Assembly: GCF_900496995.4 (NCBI RefSeq)
Contig: NC_044020.1
Coordinates: 15,518,001 to 15,582,000 of the forward strand
DNA from: Aquila chrysaetos chrysaetos
Taxonomy: Eukaryota; Chordata; Aves; Accipitriformes; Accipitridae
Reading direction: 5' to 3'
Length of the DNA: 64,000 nt
Shown: positions 26,001-40,500 of the stretch, one piece after another
Layout of the letters: each line of letters starts with the position of its first letter
How positions within the stretch are numbered: the first letter of the stretch is position 1
Program-made: the position numbers and the translations under genes
Notes under the pieces: model-generated
The model's input: the letters and a program-made list of their open reading frames with translations, nothing else
Told to the model about the DNA's origin: nothing
Databases searched by the model: none

Positions 26001-29000
26001 TCGTCATCCCCCCCCCCCCCCCCCCCCCCCTTTGAAATCATTGGGCTTTAAAAGAGTAATTTCCTAGCCGAAACCAAGCTGGGGTTACAAATTCAAGCTG
26101 TCAGAGGCCTGTGAGATCTCACATTCTAACACTGTGGAAGAGAGCAATTATTTTATTATTGTTTTATTTTATTTTTTAAAGACTACCTCAGTGCTAGAGA
26201 AATATTAAATGCTGATATTATTCTAAGAGATGCTTATGCCACCTGAAGCAGATGATTATATAAAACTCCTATCAACAAGATACTGAAATATATTGTATAA
26301 ACACAACTGTAACTATCAGGGTTCAGTGTAGATAAAGAGTTCAGTATGCCAAATCTAGCTCCTCTAACCAAGCGCTTCGGAAATGAGATATCTCCTCTCT
26401 TCCCTCTGATTACAAGTGTGAACATTTCTATCTTCAACTTGGATCATGTACTTTCAGGTCAAGTAAATTATTATGATAATTGAATTTGACCTTCTGCATA
26501 ACAAAGGCAGGAAAATGTCAGGAAAGGTGAAACAACTACTTAAGTGTCTAGGCTGTCATTACCATCCATGGAGATCCACTGAATGGTTCCTGAACAGCAA
26601 TTCAGTTCAAATTGAAGTAGAAACCTAGAGCTCAGTTCAGTAGCCTGAATACAGGTGCCCAGTGCTGCCTGAAATACTCTAGTGCACCTTAGCCATCTGC
26701 ACTGGGCTGTCTGATTAAGGTGCAAGACCTACGGAAAACCCACGCTCTTCTCCAGCACCAGCTGGAGGCCACACAGGTACCATAAAGAGCCTGCTTGCCC
26801 CACGTGCATAGCCTAGATACTCCATGACAAATGGTGCCAGACACCTATGCGTGGGCAAGTAAGGGATGCAGGCCTCCATCCCTATCAGCTACAGCAGTAA
26901 CCTACTATTTTAGGTACCTACCTTTAGTTTTCTACATGCAAGTCTCAAATTCAGACTTAGTCCCATTTACTGGGTTCTTGAATCACACCTCTGACCACAG
27001 CTTTTAGCAAGATGCTTAATCTTTATTTAAATAGGGAAGAAAATTTTCTTCCTAAGAAATTCTAATCACAATCCTTTAAAAATATTAAAAAAAAAAAAAC
27101 AAAAAAACACACACAAAAAACCCCACCCAAAACCAAGATGGAGGGTTTTTTTCTTTTCTAAAGGCTAATGTCACCTTCCACTTATTGGACTTCTGTTGTA
27201 TCCCAGTGTGCTAGATTAGAAAGCCTTATTCTACCAGCAATATGCTTCGCATGCATCTGCATGAGAAGACTGTAAGCAAGCCACCTCCTAACCTTTTTTT
27301 TTGTTAAGCTAAACAGAGAAGGTCACAGTTTTCAGTTACACTTAGCCTGTAACCTAGAAACCACATTACCTGCCTAGAAACCTGTCTCAGTTAAGTACTT
27401 GAGAGCTATCGGATGAAGAGGCATTATGAAAGTGCTAAGTATTTAAAACTAGGGAAAATTACCTTTTTAGTGACAGACCGTGACCCACAGCTCTCAGCAG
27501 TCTTAGAGTGTAAGAACGAAGCTGAGACACTGAAGATATTTCCTACTCTCAAATAAAAATCTGAGCATTTCTGGGGTTGTCCGGGAACAATAGACACTCA
27601 ACCTGTAGAATTAAATTCCTGCAGAGATCAGCTAGTCAATGACTTTATCTGTGTCTCTAAGTGAATGTTGATTACATTATTTTTGTAATATTAACATTCT
27701 TTTAAGCTCTGCAAGGGAAAACACTGGTAAGCACTCTGTGTGCCCCTCAAAAGAAAATAAGCCTCAGGAATGTCAGTGTAGATGTGGAAAGGTAAATTAT
27801 GGAAGGGAGAGATTGTGAGTCTGAACCTTCAAGAATGCGTCTACATAATTTATGGATGGCAGGCGTGAGCTAAGCTCTGCCTGTGCTCTGCAAAACAGGA
27901 GTGTTTATCTCTGGCTCCATGCCACAAGCTAAGGCATGATGCTCTGTGCAGGCATGTTTGCATGACTCCCGACTTGAGCACAAACAAAAATCTTGCATCT
28001 GCTTACAATATTCTCCAGGTTAGCTTGTCAGTTGAATTGTGTTACCCGCCTGCATACACTCTGTGTCAGTGAAAAATCCATAATAATTCTATTAGCTGGG
28101 TCCACATGTGAAAAGGGTTAAGCTAAATTGCTTCACCTTGCTTTGACTGTGGCCTCAAAAGTGCTCATAGACCATAGCCATAGCTCAGCTGTCACATACA
28201 TATTTGTTCTATCTCAAGAAAATCATCACAGAAGAGTTCAGGTCAGAAGGAACCTCAGGAGCTCCTCTGGCCCAGCCCCAACCTGAAGCATGTTCAGCTT
28301 CAAGACCAGTCATGCATCCAAGCGCAGGGTCTCACTGCTCTGATCATCCCCCCACCAAACGGTGGATTACACACCCCAGGGACCTGACCCGGCTGTGTTG
28401 CCTTCCAGTTAATCTGGAACAATGTCATTGCTCACTCTGAGTTACAGCCAGAAAGACAAATTATGCTACTCTGAAGCAGGTAAAGCACAGATCTTCTCAT
28501 TAAGCCCATGGAAGAGAGCCAGGGATAAAATATCAGATGACAGTAATTATTTTTAGGAAGCTGATATCATTCTCTGCAAATCAGGACACCCTTGCTTTAG
28601 CCTATTAGATTTTACTTACAGGAGGGAGTTACCAAGGCTTCAGCCACTCCAAGTAGGATGTACTGAGGAGCTAAGTGGAAGCAAGGCATGGAGGAGACCA
28701 GGAGAACCTCCTCGGAAAGTGTCTGCTCCACCTGAGGGAAATGCTTTCGGTGTATTTCAGAGAAGCCAGCAACCATCACAGAAAGTGCAGCAGATAACTG
28801 ACCTACAACTGAGTAAAGAGCACAGAGAGCATTCACCAAGGCTGTCATTACAGGATCATCATTTATTTAGAGTGAAGCAAAGTCGTAGGAGATGCAAAAG
28901 AAGCTCCCCCACCCCATACATCCTCTCTGGACACATAAACATGAATAAAGAGTACTTGCTACACCACAAGCCTAACTCTATAAATACATGACAAAGGGAC

Positions 29001-32000
29001 ACCAGCTCAACACGGAAAGAATTTAGAGATGCAGAATAAATGAGCGAGGAAAAACTTTCCTGAAGAGCGAAGTCACAAAAAAGAACTTATTTTAAAGTTT
29101 GAGGGAGGTAAGAAAGGAGGAAAGAAAGAAAAAGCAGCACCCCTTCCAGATATCACAAGAGACTGGGTAGGAACAAGACTACCAAGCAGGGGGAAATCCT
29201 TCTATGCAAGCAGCAATAAGGTTCTGAAATACACACATACACTGTATGCTTTACCCATTTGTTTTCTACACAAAAAAGAAGCAGTGCAGTTGAAGTACTG
29301 GATTTCTAAGGCTGCAGGCCATGATAGCTGGGAGAGAAAAAGATCAGCAGTGCACATCACACCTCAGGAGATCAAGCATTCCAACATTTTCCCCATTCCC
29401 TCCACTATAGGGTTCCCTTGAGCTACTTCTGAAAGTTTGTTGGATAGTGCATTTGCTGGACTATTTAACATTTTAGGATGAGATGAGCTGCATTACCAGA
29501 AGACAAACTCCAGCTTTCTAAGTGACTACACATAAACCATTGGACTACAGTTGCCTCCCGCCTTCTTCAGCTGTCCTGAAGAAGTATCACTGCATGATCT
29601 GTAATACACGGGATCCACAACATCTTTCAGTATACTACTGCACATGCAATGCATGGAGTCTTACCCCCTGCCTCAGAGGTAAGGCACAAGTACTGCACAA
29701 GCACACAAGGCAGGAAAAAACCCCACCTATATGTTTAGCCTCCTAATGCAAGATAAATGCTTCTAATAAACTCGGATGTATTTTAAATACCACACACTTC
29801 ACCACACATTGCATAGAGGATACTATTTAAATGTATTATTCTACATTTCTTGATGTTGACAGTATGAAATGGTTGTAGTCTATCAGAAAACACAGAGAAA
29901 GCAAAGTTTTTCAAGTCAGTCTCCTGAACTTGAAACATTTATACTTCTGATGTTTTGAGCTCCCATTGATTATGACTAAGTTTGTGATTCCTCAGCATTT
30001 CTAAGCTATAATACAAGTAGAGGTGTAAGAATTTGGTTTCTTTTGACATCTTTGGCTCAAATACCTGGACTATGTTTTTCCACTTGTCTTACAAAGCCTT
30101 GCCTCACTTTGCGACCAGAAATTGTTACACTTCTTAGATTTGACAGTGGCAGTCAAAGGCTTTTTTTTAATGTTATGAATATAACACATATAAAGTTTGT
30201 CTCTTTGGGTGTCAGGACAGAAAGGGCAGAAAACTGACATAGCTAAGTGGCCTTAGCCGCCTTATGTTTTTGCACGCATCTGTTTCTTTTCTCAGCAGCA
30301 AAGTCTCACACCCTTCCACCAGCACAGTTTTCCTCAGCTTTCCTGACTTTGAGTACCGTCCTCCCTGCCTAACCAGAAGCTTGGAGGCTGTTTTGCTGTT
30401 AAGGCCCCTCTAGTGCTTAATAAGAACATCAATGAATTATTGCTTGAAAATTGATGACAGGAGGGAATTCAACTGCATTTTCTAGCCAATGTACCTTATC
30501 AAGGCCAGGTAAAAAGCCCTCAAGGAGCTTCTTGTAATCTACCAAAGCAAGAGTTCTCCTAATAAAAAATTATGTTAGTACTAAAGAAACCTCAAGCAGT
30601 TCTATATTACTACACAGTGCTATATTTTAAGCATTTTCCTTACTAAAAGCCAAAACATTTCAGAAAAAAGTAACCTCTGAATGCCCAACAACTGTAATAT
30701 TTCTTTTAAGGCATTATGTGGCAGAGGAAGAAACAGAGAGCCTTGGAGACCTGGTTTTCCTTCTACCTCTTGTCCCTTCAGTCCTCTTTAAAACAAGCAG
30801 TGTGGAATGACCATCTGAGGCTTTGGTTTTATAGAGGAACAGGCTGCTTTTAGGAACACTTGGGGCTGATTCTAGGACAAGGTTGTTTATATTATCTAGT
30901 GACTAAGGTTGTATTGGACCTTTGTGATTCCTGATCTCATATCCCAAGTAAAACAGGTCAAAAAGCTTTCCTGGAATTAATACTTGTTTAAACTAGAACA
31001 TCTTTTAGGGAGCAATGGTCATCATCAACTCCCAAATCACCTCAAATAGACATTGGACTGGAGGCTTGCTTTTGTGTACTGTATGGAGAGCTGTTCTCCA
31101 CATCGCTCTTGGATGGAGTAAATCCAAGACTAATAAGACATTTCAGTATAATCAGGCATTAAGAATATTAGTGCAAGAACTTCTGTGGCTCAGGTACTTC
31201 AGCTAGAGCCTCTTGCGCGTAGCTGATGGACAACTATCCAGAAGACACACACCTTCAGTTCTCTGCTGAATCTTCTATACTATTGACTAAATCAAGCAAC
31301 ATAAAAGAACCCCCCAAAACCCAAAGAACTATGAAACTGGAAAAGTTCTAAGTTTATGAAATATTCATGTTTTTCAAAAGAGGTCCAGATACTCAATATA
31401 TTTGGGACACAATCTAAATTCACGTTAAGATTTTAAGGTTTTTTAGATCATACCTAATTTACAAATAAACCAACAACTATAGAGAAAGTAACATAGATTA
31501 CAGTTTCCATGTAGATTCTTATTACAGAGCAGTCAGATATTTCAGCTCAACATTGTCTATATGGTTTGTCCTTGAAAACTGTTATTCTTGACATACTGAA
31601 AATTTCCAGAAAACTATTTAAATTTCTTCCTCTTACAAGACTTGAATTAAAATATAGTTACAGGCTGGCATAACACCAACAGCCTATTTATACTTCCATT
31701 TTTGTTCCTGAAAATAATTGTGAACCTAATTAACTGTTGGCAAAAATATTGGCACTTAGAGGTCTACCATATTTGCAGGTGCAGTCATATACTTGGATAT
31801 CTAAAGCCATCGCCTGTACTCACAGGTATTTTTATGCCTCAGGTAATTTATCACCCCTAACAGGAGGCTATTTTAATAAATGACGCTATTAAGAATAAAC
31901 CACTGCATATATTCTACTGCTGTTCAACATAACAGGATAGAACATTAATACTAACTTGAAATTTCCATGGTTTTAAGGAAAATTATTATCTGAATGTGCT

Positions 32001-34490
32001 TTTTGTGTTTTAATGCAGATGTTATTTTAAAAACTAGGGTAATTGCAACCTGCTGTGTTATATGCATCTGGTTTGTATAAAACTTAATAACACTCTTAAT
32101 TAGGCTAATTTAGTCAGATTAATACCTCTCTGTGTGTCAGTACTCACTGTGCTGCTTGCCACGGGGCACTGAATTAATAGTAACACACTGAGAAAATAGT
32201 CGTTTATAAATATTTTTGTCTGAGGTTTGTAATGCAGGCTGGAAGATAAAAAAACCATAGGAAATTTAATGAGAGTATCTACAAAAAGGAATAGATTTAA
32301 GTGAACACAGAATGGAAGCTGCTTTTCTAGTGGTTATAGATGTAGCTGATATCAGAAGAGGGTTGCAGAGGTTCCTTACAGATCCTAGAACATAAGAGGT
32401 TTGGCGCTATGGGGTAATTAAAAAAAAAAAAATTCACATCAGTGTCAGCAGAAGGAGGCTCAACCCCTACTAAAGCCATCATTACTTCTATGCTATGAAT
32501 TTCTCTGAAATGAGTGCCAATCTGCAAGCCTGAGCTTACAACGCTTTATGTTGAAAACACTGGGACTCAACAGAGAATACTTCTTTGTACCACATCTATG
32601 AGAATGAGATAATACTTCACCTCTGGAGATCCCCCTTTGCTTTACTTTAAGGGAACGTACAGTAAGGTATGTTTCAGTTTATGATTTTAATAAATAGAAT
32701 TACTAACACCTGGACAATTATCCAATACTAGATACACAAATGAAAATTCTAGTACTAGAGAGGAAAGCTGTACCTCTCCAAGTAACCTGCCACCTGTGAA
32801 TTGTTCGGCCTGCTCAATGGGAACAGCAGTCCAGTGATATGCATCCATTTGTTTTGCATAGTTGTCTGCATGTTTTCTTCTGCTTGCCAGTTCTAAAAAG
32901 ACCTATTGCAGACACACAATTAGACTAGATACTTTTATTTCACTTGTGATGCAATGGAAGAGTCTGGAATAAACTGTACAAGAGATAATACTATTTCCCT
33001 TTTATGAGCTACAGTGCTAGTGTCGATGCAGTTATAGCATAAAAATATCAGAAAAAGAAAGCCTGTGTTCATAACCTAGTTATTTAAATCCAAACACCAT
33101 TCTGAGCAATGAACACTTCTCCAGTATCAGAGAGCAACTAACCGAAGGACTCTCCCATCCCCCCAAAAAAACTTTCAAAGTAAATTAACTTTCCAAAAGT
33201 TAATGGATAAACAAACATACAGATGATAACCAAAGTCAGAGTAAGTGTCAGGCCTAAATGGTTAGTGCCGTTTCTCTAACCAATTCCTTAGGATGACTCC
33301 TAGTTATTTGTGAGCATGTCTCAACATTTTTTTATTGGTCAGAAGAGTCTCCGTCTCTGTCCTACACAAAAGCGATGCATTTTTTCTTGATATCTACTAT
33401 GTTTTTTCAGGACCTTCTTTTCAACAATTCCTTTGAAACATATTTACCTCTGAGCATAATCCCAAAACAATTCCATCTTAACATTTATAGTCAGAAATAA
33501 TTGTACAGGATCATCCATCAGCTACTGAAGTTTCTCTTTCAAAATAGAATACATATTAAAACTGCATAAACACATTTATTTTATACATACCAATGTAAAT
33601 TGTTGGAGAATGTCCAGTGTCCTTGGCATTAAAGAGACACGAGTTAATTTGTTCCAAAATAGGAACAAGAATCAGTAGTGGCACGATGCTTATCACATTC
33701 ATTGCTGCAACTGGCAAGACAAATCCACTGAAATGCAAGTTGGAATTCATGGTTTGGAGATAATATCCTGAAGGAATCTGTATTGAAGAATAAAACCCCG
33801 CTCCGTAAGTATAGCAGGTACCTTTCATGGATAAGATTTTTACTATATTTGGAAACTTCTCCAACTCTTTTCCTTCTGAAGAAGTCACAGTAAACCAAAT
33901 ACCTGCTGGCCAAAAGAAATGACCATTCATGATGAAAGCCTTTCAGATAGTGACATTCTCATTCTCTGCCAGAACGTAACTTTTTTCCTTCTATTTCATT
34001 TGCTCCTGAAATTAACAAATCTAAGCAGCAGTCCATGAGTTTATTTGATCATCCCTAGTTAGAGCTATCAGTCAATATACTAAAAGGTTCTGCATAATAC
34101 TTTAGTCACTTCTCACAGACAGTGTTTGACAGAACAGAATTTTAGAATAGCAAGATGCAGAGTTTTTTTGAACTTCTGATTCTATGCTCAAGGTGGGAGT
34201 AGTTTTTAAGATGCTCTTGCCAGCATGTGGCTTTAAAAGCTACAGGGAATGAAGATTTGGCCACAGTCTTAGAACCAGGTTAATGTAACAGACAGCCATA
34301 GCAGCTATATAGAGGACTTCCTTCTACTTCTGAGAATTCAAAACAGAAGAAAACAAATAACCAGATGAGGAGTCCACCAATGGCAGTCATCAGGGTAGGA
34401 AATTAAGTAGATTTATAAGACTGTCTCTCACTTCAAAAGGAAATAATTCGTCCTGCTTGTGTGAGGCTCTATAGAGGATCTGTTCAGTTT

Positions 34491-34529
<39 letters not shown>

Positions 34530-37500
34530 CAATAGCTTCTACCAACAGATTTTTCAGTTTGTTTTTTTAAAGGAAGCTTGATTAACTCAGCATTGCAATT
34601 TCATGTGCAGCAGGGAGTTATAATCTGCTCCATTTTACAGACTGATGGGAAAAAGAAAGAGAGGTAACTTGAGCAATTCACAGAGTACAGCCATGACAGA
34701 GCTGGATGTAGAAATGCTTTCTTTACTCTATTTCTGTTTTTAGAGAGTTCTAGATTCCTGCAGCATTCTGCATGGCTCTTCAACATGACTGGTAATGCCA
34801 AATCCAGGTAGAATATTACTGCTTTATAGCCGTCTGAAAATTAATGTATAGTTAGTAACTGAGCTCACATAGGGTTTCTCATCAATGGTTATCGTCAACT
34901 CTGCTCACTGGGAATCTGTTCAGTGCTAAAGAATTACTTCAAATGCTAGCTCTTAATAAAAATATTTTTCACCTACATTCCATTCCCAAAAGAAGATATA
35001 AATTGTAAAAGGGTGAATAAATGGCAACAGAACTATGAAAGATCAGAATTGAGGCAAATTTTATTGGTTCCTTCTTTCCACTGCCTATTGCAAATCAGAA
35101 TTGACTTCTTAAAAGGAATTAAAATATCATCAACATGAATCACAGGCACTGAAAGCTGTTAACTTCATAAGATGGAGAAAATACTATTAATCTTTACAAA
35201 AAAGATACTGATCTATCACCTAGTCTAAGAGCGAGCCTTAAATGTATTGGAAATTCTGCCAAAGGAATAAAAGTCATCTCTTTCAGCAGTGCAAATACTT
35301 TTATATTTTCTAGATATATACCTGATTATTACAACCCCAATTAATGATATCTGGTTCATTTCCATCTGGTCATTAATGCATAGCCTCAGCCACATGTGTG
35401 CATTTGCTGGTTTGAGGGTTTTTTTGTTTGTTTGCTTGGGATTTTTTGTGCTTTGGGGGGGGAATGGGGAAGGAAGAGGAGAAAGAATTAGGCAGATGGA
35501 TGGGAATGTAGGATGATGGCAAAAGGGAGTGTCAATAAAGCAGTATATGGTAAAAATTTGTAAGAATTTCCCTAAGCAGCATTTTAACACCAATAAGTAA
35601 AAATGAATTTCCAAGCCAGCTCATAAATTTGTTATTCCAGTTGCCAAAGGGTAAGCTACCTCAAGCTCCTGCTTAGCCAGGATCATCCAGACAGAAATGA
35701 ATCTGAAGGAATCATGTCAGCTTAAGTAGCTTCTTGACACATTTACATTTATATAACGTACACACACTCAGAAGCGGGAAGAACCACATAGCCTGATAGA
35801 GAGGCTGTGAAAAGACTGCTTCCCACAAATGGAAAACCACCCATTTCCAGCGCAGGTACACCAGCAACATAATCCCATCAAAACAATAGGAGAAATACGC
35901 AAGCAAAAGAGCAAATAAAATTTTCTACCTCTCCCAAAAAGTGAGTGAACATTTAAGAAATTGGAATATTACATTTTTTCAAAGAATGCTGAGCCCAAGT
36001 CTCCGATAACTGCAACATGGCAGCGTGAGGAGCACAGGACTCTAGCACTAGATGTTTCAGCCAGTAAAGGTTCAGAGAAATGAGTGGCAAGCAGTCACAC
36101 AAGTTCCTTAATGAATCTTGACCAAGTCAGTTTTACTTAGCTGATGACGTGAAAGGATATAGCAAGGTATATTCTCAGGTAATTAAAACTACTCTGCAAG
36201 GTTGCTCTGCTGGTAAAGCAACAGTTAAAAAAACATGCCTAGAGACATAGTAGTAAACACATGTCACAGTATATTTCAAGATTTTTGTTTAAAAGCTGTG
36301 TACCCACCTGCATAATACATGTTCTGTATAGAATTTGGAAAGCAAACAATGGGAAGAGCCTGGAGAGCAACTTTGTGCTTTCCACCTGAGTCTCACTGTA
36401 CTGACCACCATAGTTTTCCTTGGCATGATCTAGCCAGTTTGTCACACTTCCGCTAAAGTAGCGATATCGCATGCAGCATGTTTTTTTCAGTGCGCTAGCA
36501 ATTACCCCAAAAGTCGTCAGCAGGGAACTGTCTGCAAACAATCAGAGACATTAGACATTGGTATGTTTTTATTTGCTGCCAAAACAAACAAGACAAGACA
36601 AAACACTTTGGGAAGGAAAATGCAGCCTGATATATTCACCTTTATGTCTTTTTGGGGAGGGGGAAGGCAGTAACAGTCTGGATTTCTTCCAAAACATTCT
36701 TTTTTTTGGAAGCCAGCTGGTTCACAACTTAATTGTTACAAAAGCAATTCAGCCCAAAATCCACAGAGAGAAGTGCCTTTTGCTACCAGTGATTTAAGAC
36801 ACCACAACCACCCGTTGCTGTGGTTGAGCAGTTAAAGTATTACTTTCCTTCGCTTTTTGCTTTCTATTGATTGAATGAGGTTAGTTTTCAATTCAAGACT
36901 GTACTGAAATATTGCATATCTGCTGAAGTCCAGCAGCAAGGGAAGGGTAATAGTGAAGTGAGAAGGAAAGGGAGCTCAAAAGAGGGCTGATGAAATAAGA
37001 GAATTTTCATGGATGCATTTCAAAGCCAGAAATATTATCTCAGGACTTCCAAGTAACATGCTGTGGCAGAGGAGAAGTTTCCAATCTAGTATTTGGCATA
37101 TTAAAACTTGCTTACTGGTTACTGGGTTCAGGAATTGCTAACTTGGTTCTCAGACTCAGAGGAAATGGAAGTAAAACAAGGACAAAACTATTAGCTTCAG
37201 GCTTGGGAATGCAGATTCATTTACCTTTGGTAAATTGCCATCCATACAAATAGGGGTTATAGCACTTCTCCGCTTTTCTGAGAGTGTTGAAGCACTACAA
37301 TAACTTGGGTATCTATAAACTAATACCTTCCAAAAACTAAGGTGAACTAAGATTGCAGAGGGAAAACATCTCCCTACTATCTCTGGTATGGAATTTTTTT
37401 TTCTAGAAATATCCATTGACACCTATTGGAAGCACTTGCTCTGGAGTACTAAGAAAGGGCATTTTATTAGATAACCTAATGTTTAAAACTCTGGCTGTCT

Positions 37501-40500
37501 AGCATTAACCTGTAGACTGTTTGCACTATTGAATAAAATCTGAAATAGCATATCAAAGCTTGCTAACACAAAGAGTTGCTACAGTTTTTATTGTTCTGTG
37601 TGACTGTACTAGGCAACTATTCTTACCACTCCTTGTAAGTGATGTTTAAGTTTAGGATCTAGACTATTTCAAGACCAAATCTTAAGACTAAAAGAAAAAT
37701 CTGCAGACTTCCAGAGTGACTTGACCAAGGAGCTAACCAGAAAACAAGTGGGACTTGGGGCTTTTGTCATGCAGAGTTTTTTGGGGTTTTTTTTTGTGTT
37801 GTTTTGGTTTTTTTTTACTTCTGAAAATAAAAGTACCAGAAGAGTCAGTGTCAGCTCAACTCATTGGCAGAACTAGTAGTTACGTGGTTTAGGTCAGAGA
37901 AGTGATAATCTTTTGCTTCGCCCTATGCTAGAGGCTGGACATTCAAAAAGAAGGAATGAAAAGCAATAATGTTGTGTTACTGCTCTACAAGGGTTTGAAC
38001 CCAGTCAATGCTGAAATAAGAAGTTACGCAGAGTACCCCATGACAAGACCAGCAGACAGCTCAACAAAGCAACAACTTGGCTGTGTCCTGGTTTATCTGA
38101 CCTAGTCTCAAAGCTGGTCAAGACCATCTCCTTTCCTTTGGAATGGAAGATGTTGGGCAGACTTTTGTTTCTTACTCTCACTGCAAAAAAGACTAAAATA
38201 GGCAACAAATCCTGATGTTTCCCTGCCTTTCCTAATGGATCAGCTGAGGCCCTCTTTAATGTAATTTCAGTCAGCTACCTAGGAAACATTATTTTGTATG
38301 AGGCAAAACAGACAAATACATTATTTAGCTGTGTTTCTTGGCATAGAATTCCAGCAGATTATAAGATCTAATAAACTAGGAAGATAAAGCTGCTTGAAGT
38401 TGTAGTTCAAAAAGCTACTTGAATGATACATAGACCTAATCGATATAAAGAGGGTTTTGCCAATGATGTAGTTAGAATAAGTATCTCATCCCTTCTTTAA
38501 AAGAAAAGAAGTAAAGCCCACAGATCTCAATAGTGGGGAATTCTTCAGATTACAAGTCTGATCAGCTAGCAAGAGCCATATTTAAAAGCATAAACATTTC
38601 TATCAGTGCACGTTGTGTAGATCAACATCATACACTCCATACTTGCATTTCTAATGTTTTCATTAAAAAAAAAATATCTATCTGTATAGATGTTAAATTG
38701 CAACTTTCAGAAAGCGATTTTCCTTCTCCTTTATACTTCAGCCCTGGGCTCTAATGTTCTGCTACTTTGACCTTGATCTAATCATGAATATCTATGCTAC
38801 TTAATTACAATAAAAAGCCTACATTGCACCCTAGACGGTAGATACACATTTTTTTCCCCCTCATCTCTGGTCATCTGCCAGTCCTCAAAATTATAGCAGT
38901 GGGAAGAAATGCAAATGAAGTCCATGCTTGACAGCTAAACATAATTGAATGCATGATCCATATTTGACAAGTTACCTTAAAATAAAAAAGGCAGCATATA
39001 TAAAAATCATTTAAGGTCACCTATAGATTTGAACTACAGTTCTGAAGAATTTCCAATTTCATTATCTCACGGGAAGGTACAAAGTATATTATCTTTTATT
39101 TTGACTAAGGAGATAAAAAACTTTGCAGATATTAGTGTAGAGATTAGCATTCTGCAAAGACTTGGAAAATACATGATAAATCAAACAACACTTATAGGAA
39201 AAACACTTGATACAAAAAAAAAAAATTCTGCTAGTTTTGTTGATTGCCAAGATAGACATGATCTACAAATTTATGTTATTCCACTTAGGAGAATTAAACT
39301 GCTTAGATGCTAAAACTACAGATTTAGTCCATATGAAATGGTCCAGCTCAGGGCTGGACACTAAAGAATTTTTTTAGCTTCTCAGACTGTAAAACCTGTA
39401 GAGACCCCCAGCGAGCCAGCCAGCCACCTTTCTCTCCATAAGAACCTAGCTAATTTGATGCTAGTCTTTGCAGACCTCAGCTGCATATTATCATGAGGTT
39501 TTTTGGGCACTGTGGAGGGGATGCATTTCTTTGGCTCTGTTTGTTTTGAATAAACCTCTTTAGTGACATCCTTACTATGATATTTCCAGGCATTTGATTT
39601 ATGCATTCATTCCCTCATTGCTAATATATTTTTGCTTAGATTATAACAAAAACACTGAAATAACAACCTGCTTTCACTTTCTGGGTTCTGTTGGAAAAAA
39701 GAACAGCAAGGTTTGGGCATTTACAGCCTTATTCAAGTCACCTAGGCTCCACTTATATTTCCATGCTTGGTCAATGGAGAGGGGTAGCTGCCATCAAAGG
39801 CTTTTCTAGAGCTCAGGTACTAATCGGTGAGGCCACAGAAGTGCAAGAACTTCTTCTGTTTTAAAATATCTGCAGTCTGCGCAGTAGCTATTTGGAGCTA
39901 TTTGGTATTTCTAGTTATTTTCAAATGTGTAAAAACACTTGATGTTGTATAAGCAAGCATGTTGAAATAACAATAAGCAGCAGATATTCTGCAAGATAAA
40001 GGCATTATAAAACTACTTTGCTACTAGCGCATATTCCTGTTTAGCTGACTAACCACACTGCTTGGCTGCCCAGGTGCAAGTTCAGGCAAAGCAATGGAGC
40101 ACACTTAAGGTAGAAAACACAAGTGTGCTTGGTGCCTTAGCATAGGCGCAAACTCTGCTTCAACTGACCAAAACACATTGGGCATAGGTTGAACCAAACA
40201 TGACAAAATGAAGTCCACCAGCAGCATGCATATTATACCTCTTCCTGCACAGGCAAATGCTTTGACACGTGTCTCGACGTGACAGAAAATGTACATAAGT
40301 TTACCAGAGACTGCTTTCCACTTTTTCAGCCTATCCAGAATCTCCAGGTCTGTCTTTACAGAGGATGGACATTGTCTCTTACACAGGAACCTTGTAGAGT
40401 TAAACCCCAAGATCTCCAACCAAACACGGCAGTGTTGTGGAAGAACTTGTTTAGTTATGCAAGTTGATCTCTTCTGTGAAAATAATCTCTAAAGATATCT

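Larger units (their letters stand above)
24256..28619 (-). other. SLC15A5 intron 6
   Basis: A 4364 bp intron with donor gtaagt and acceptor ttcctttctaag. It contains an antisense CR1 remnant (about 28222-28330), a T-rich tract leading into a 23 nt C run (25921-26030), an A/C-rich tract (27087-27135), and a possible old dispersed repeat near 25465-25545 ('gggccaaattcagcctgg'). No further exon is required between exons 6 and 7. Confidence 0.85.
33778..36307 (-). other. SLC15A5 intron 4
   Basis: A 2530 bp intron with donor gtgggt and acceptor attcttcaatacag. It contains a 32 nt A run at 34495-34526, a MIR-like remnant at about 34620-34735, and a T/G-rich patch at about 35415-35465. No gene recognised. 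Confidence 0.85.

Noticed and set aside
25804..26067. Two overlapping open frames with Phe- and Pro-rich runs
   Set aside because: Products of the T/G tract and C23 run in different frames.
35225..35614. 129-codon minus-strand open frame in intron 4
   Set aside because: Overlaps a low-complexity T/G patch, shows no family similarity, and exons 4 and 5 join without it.
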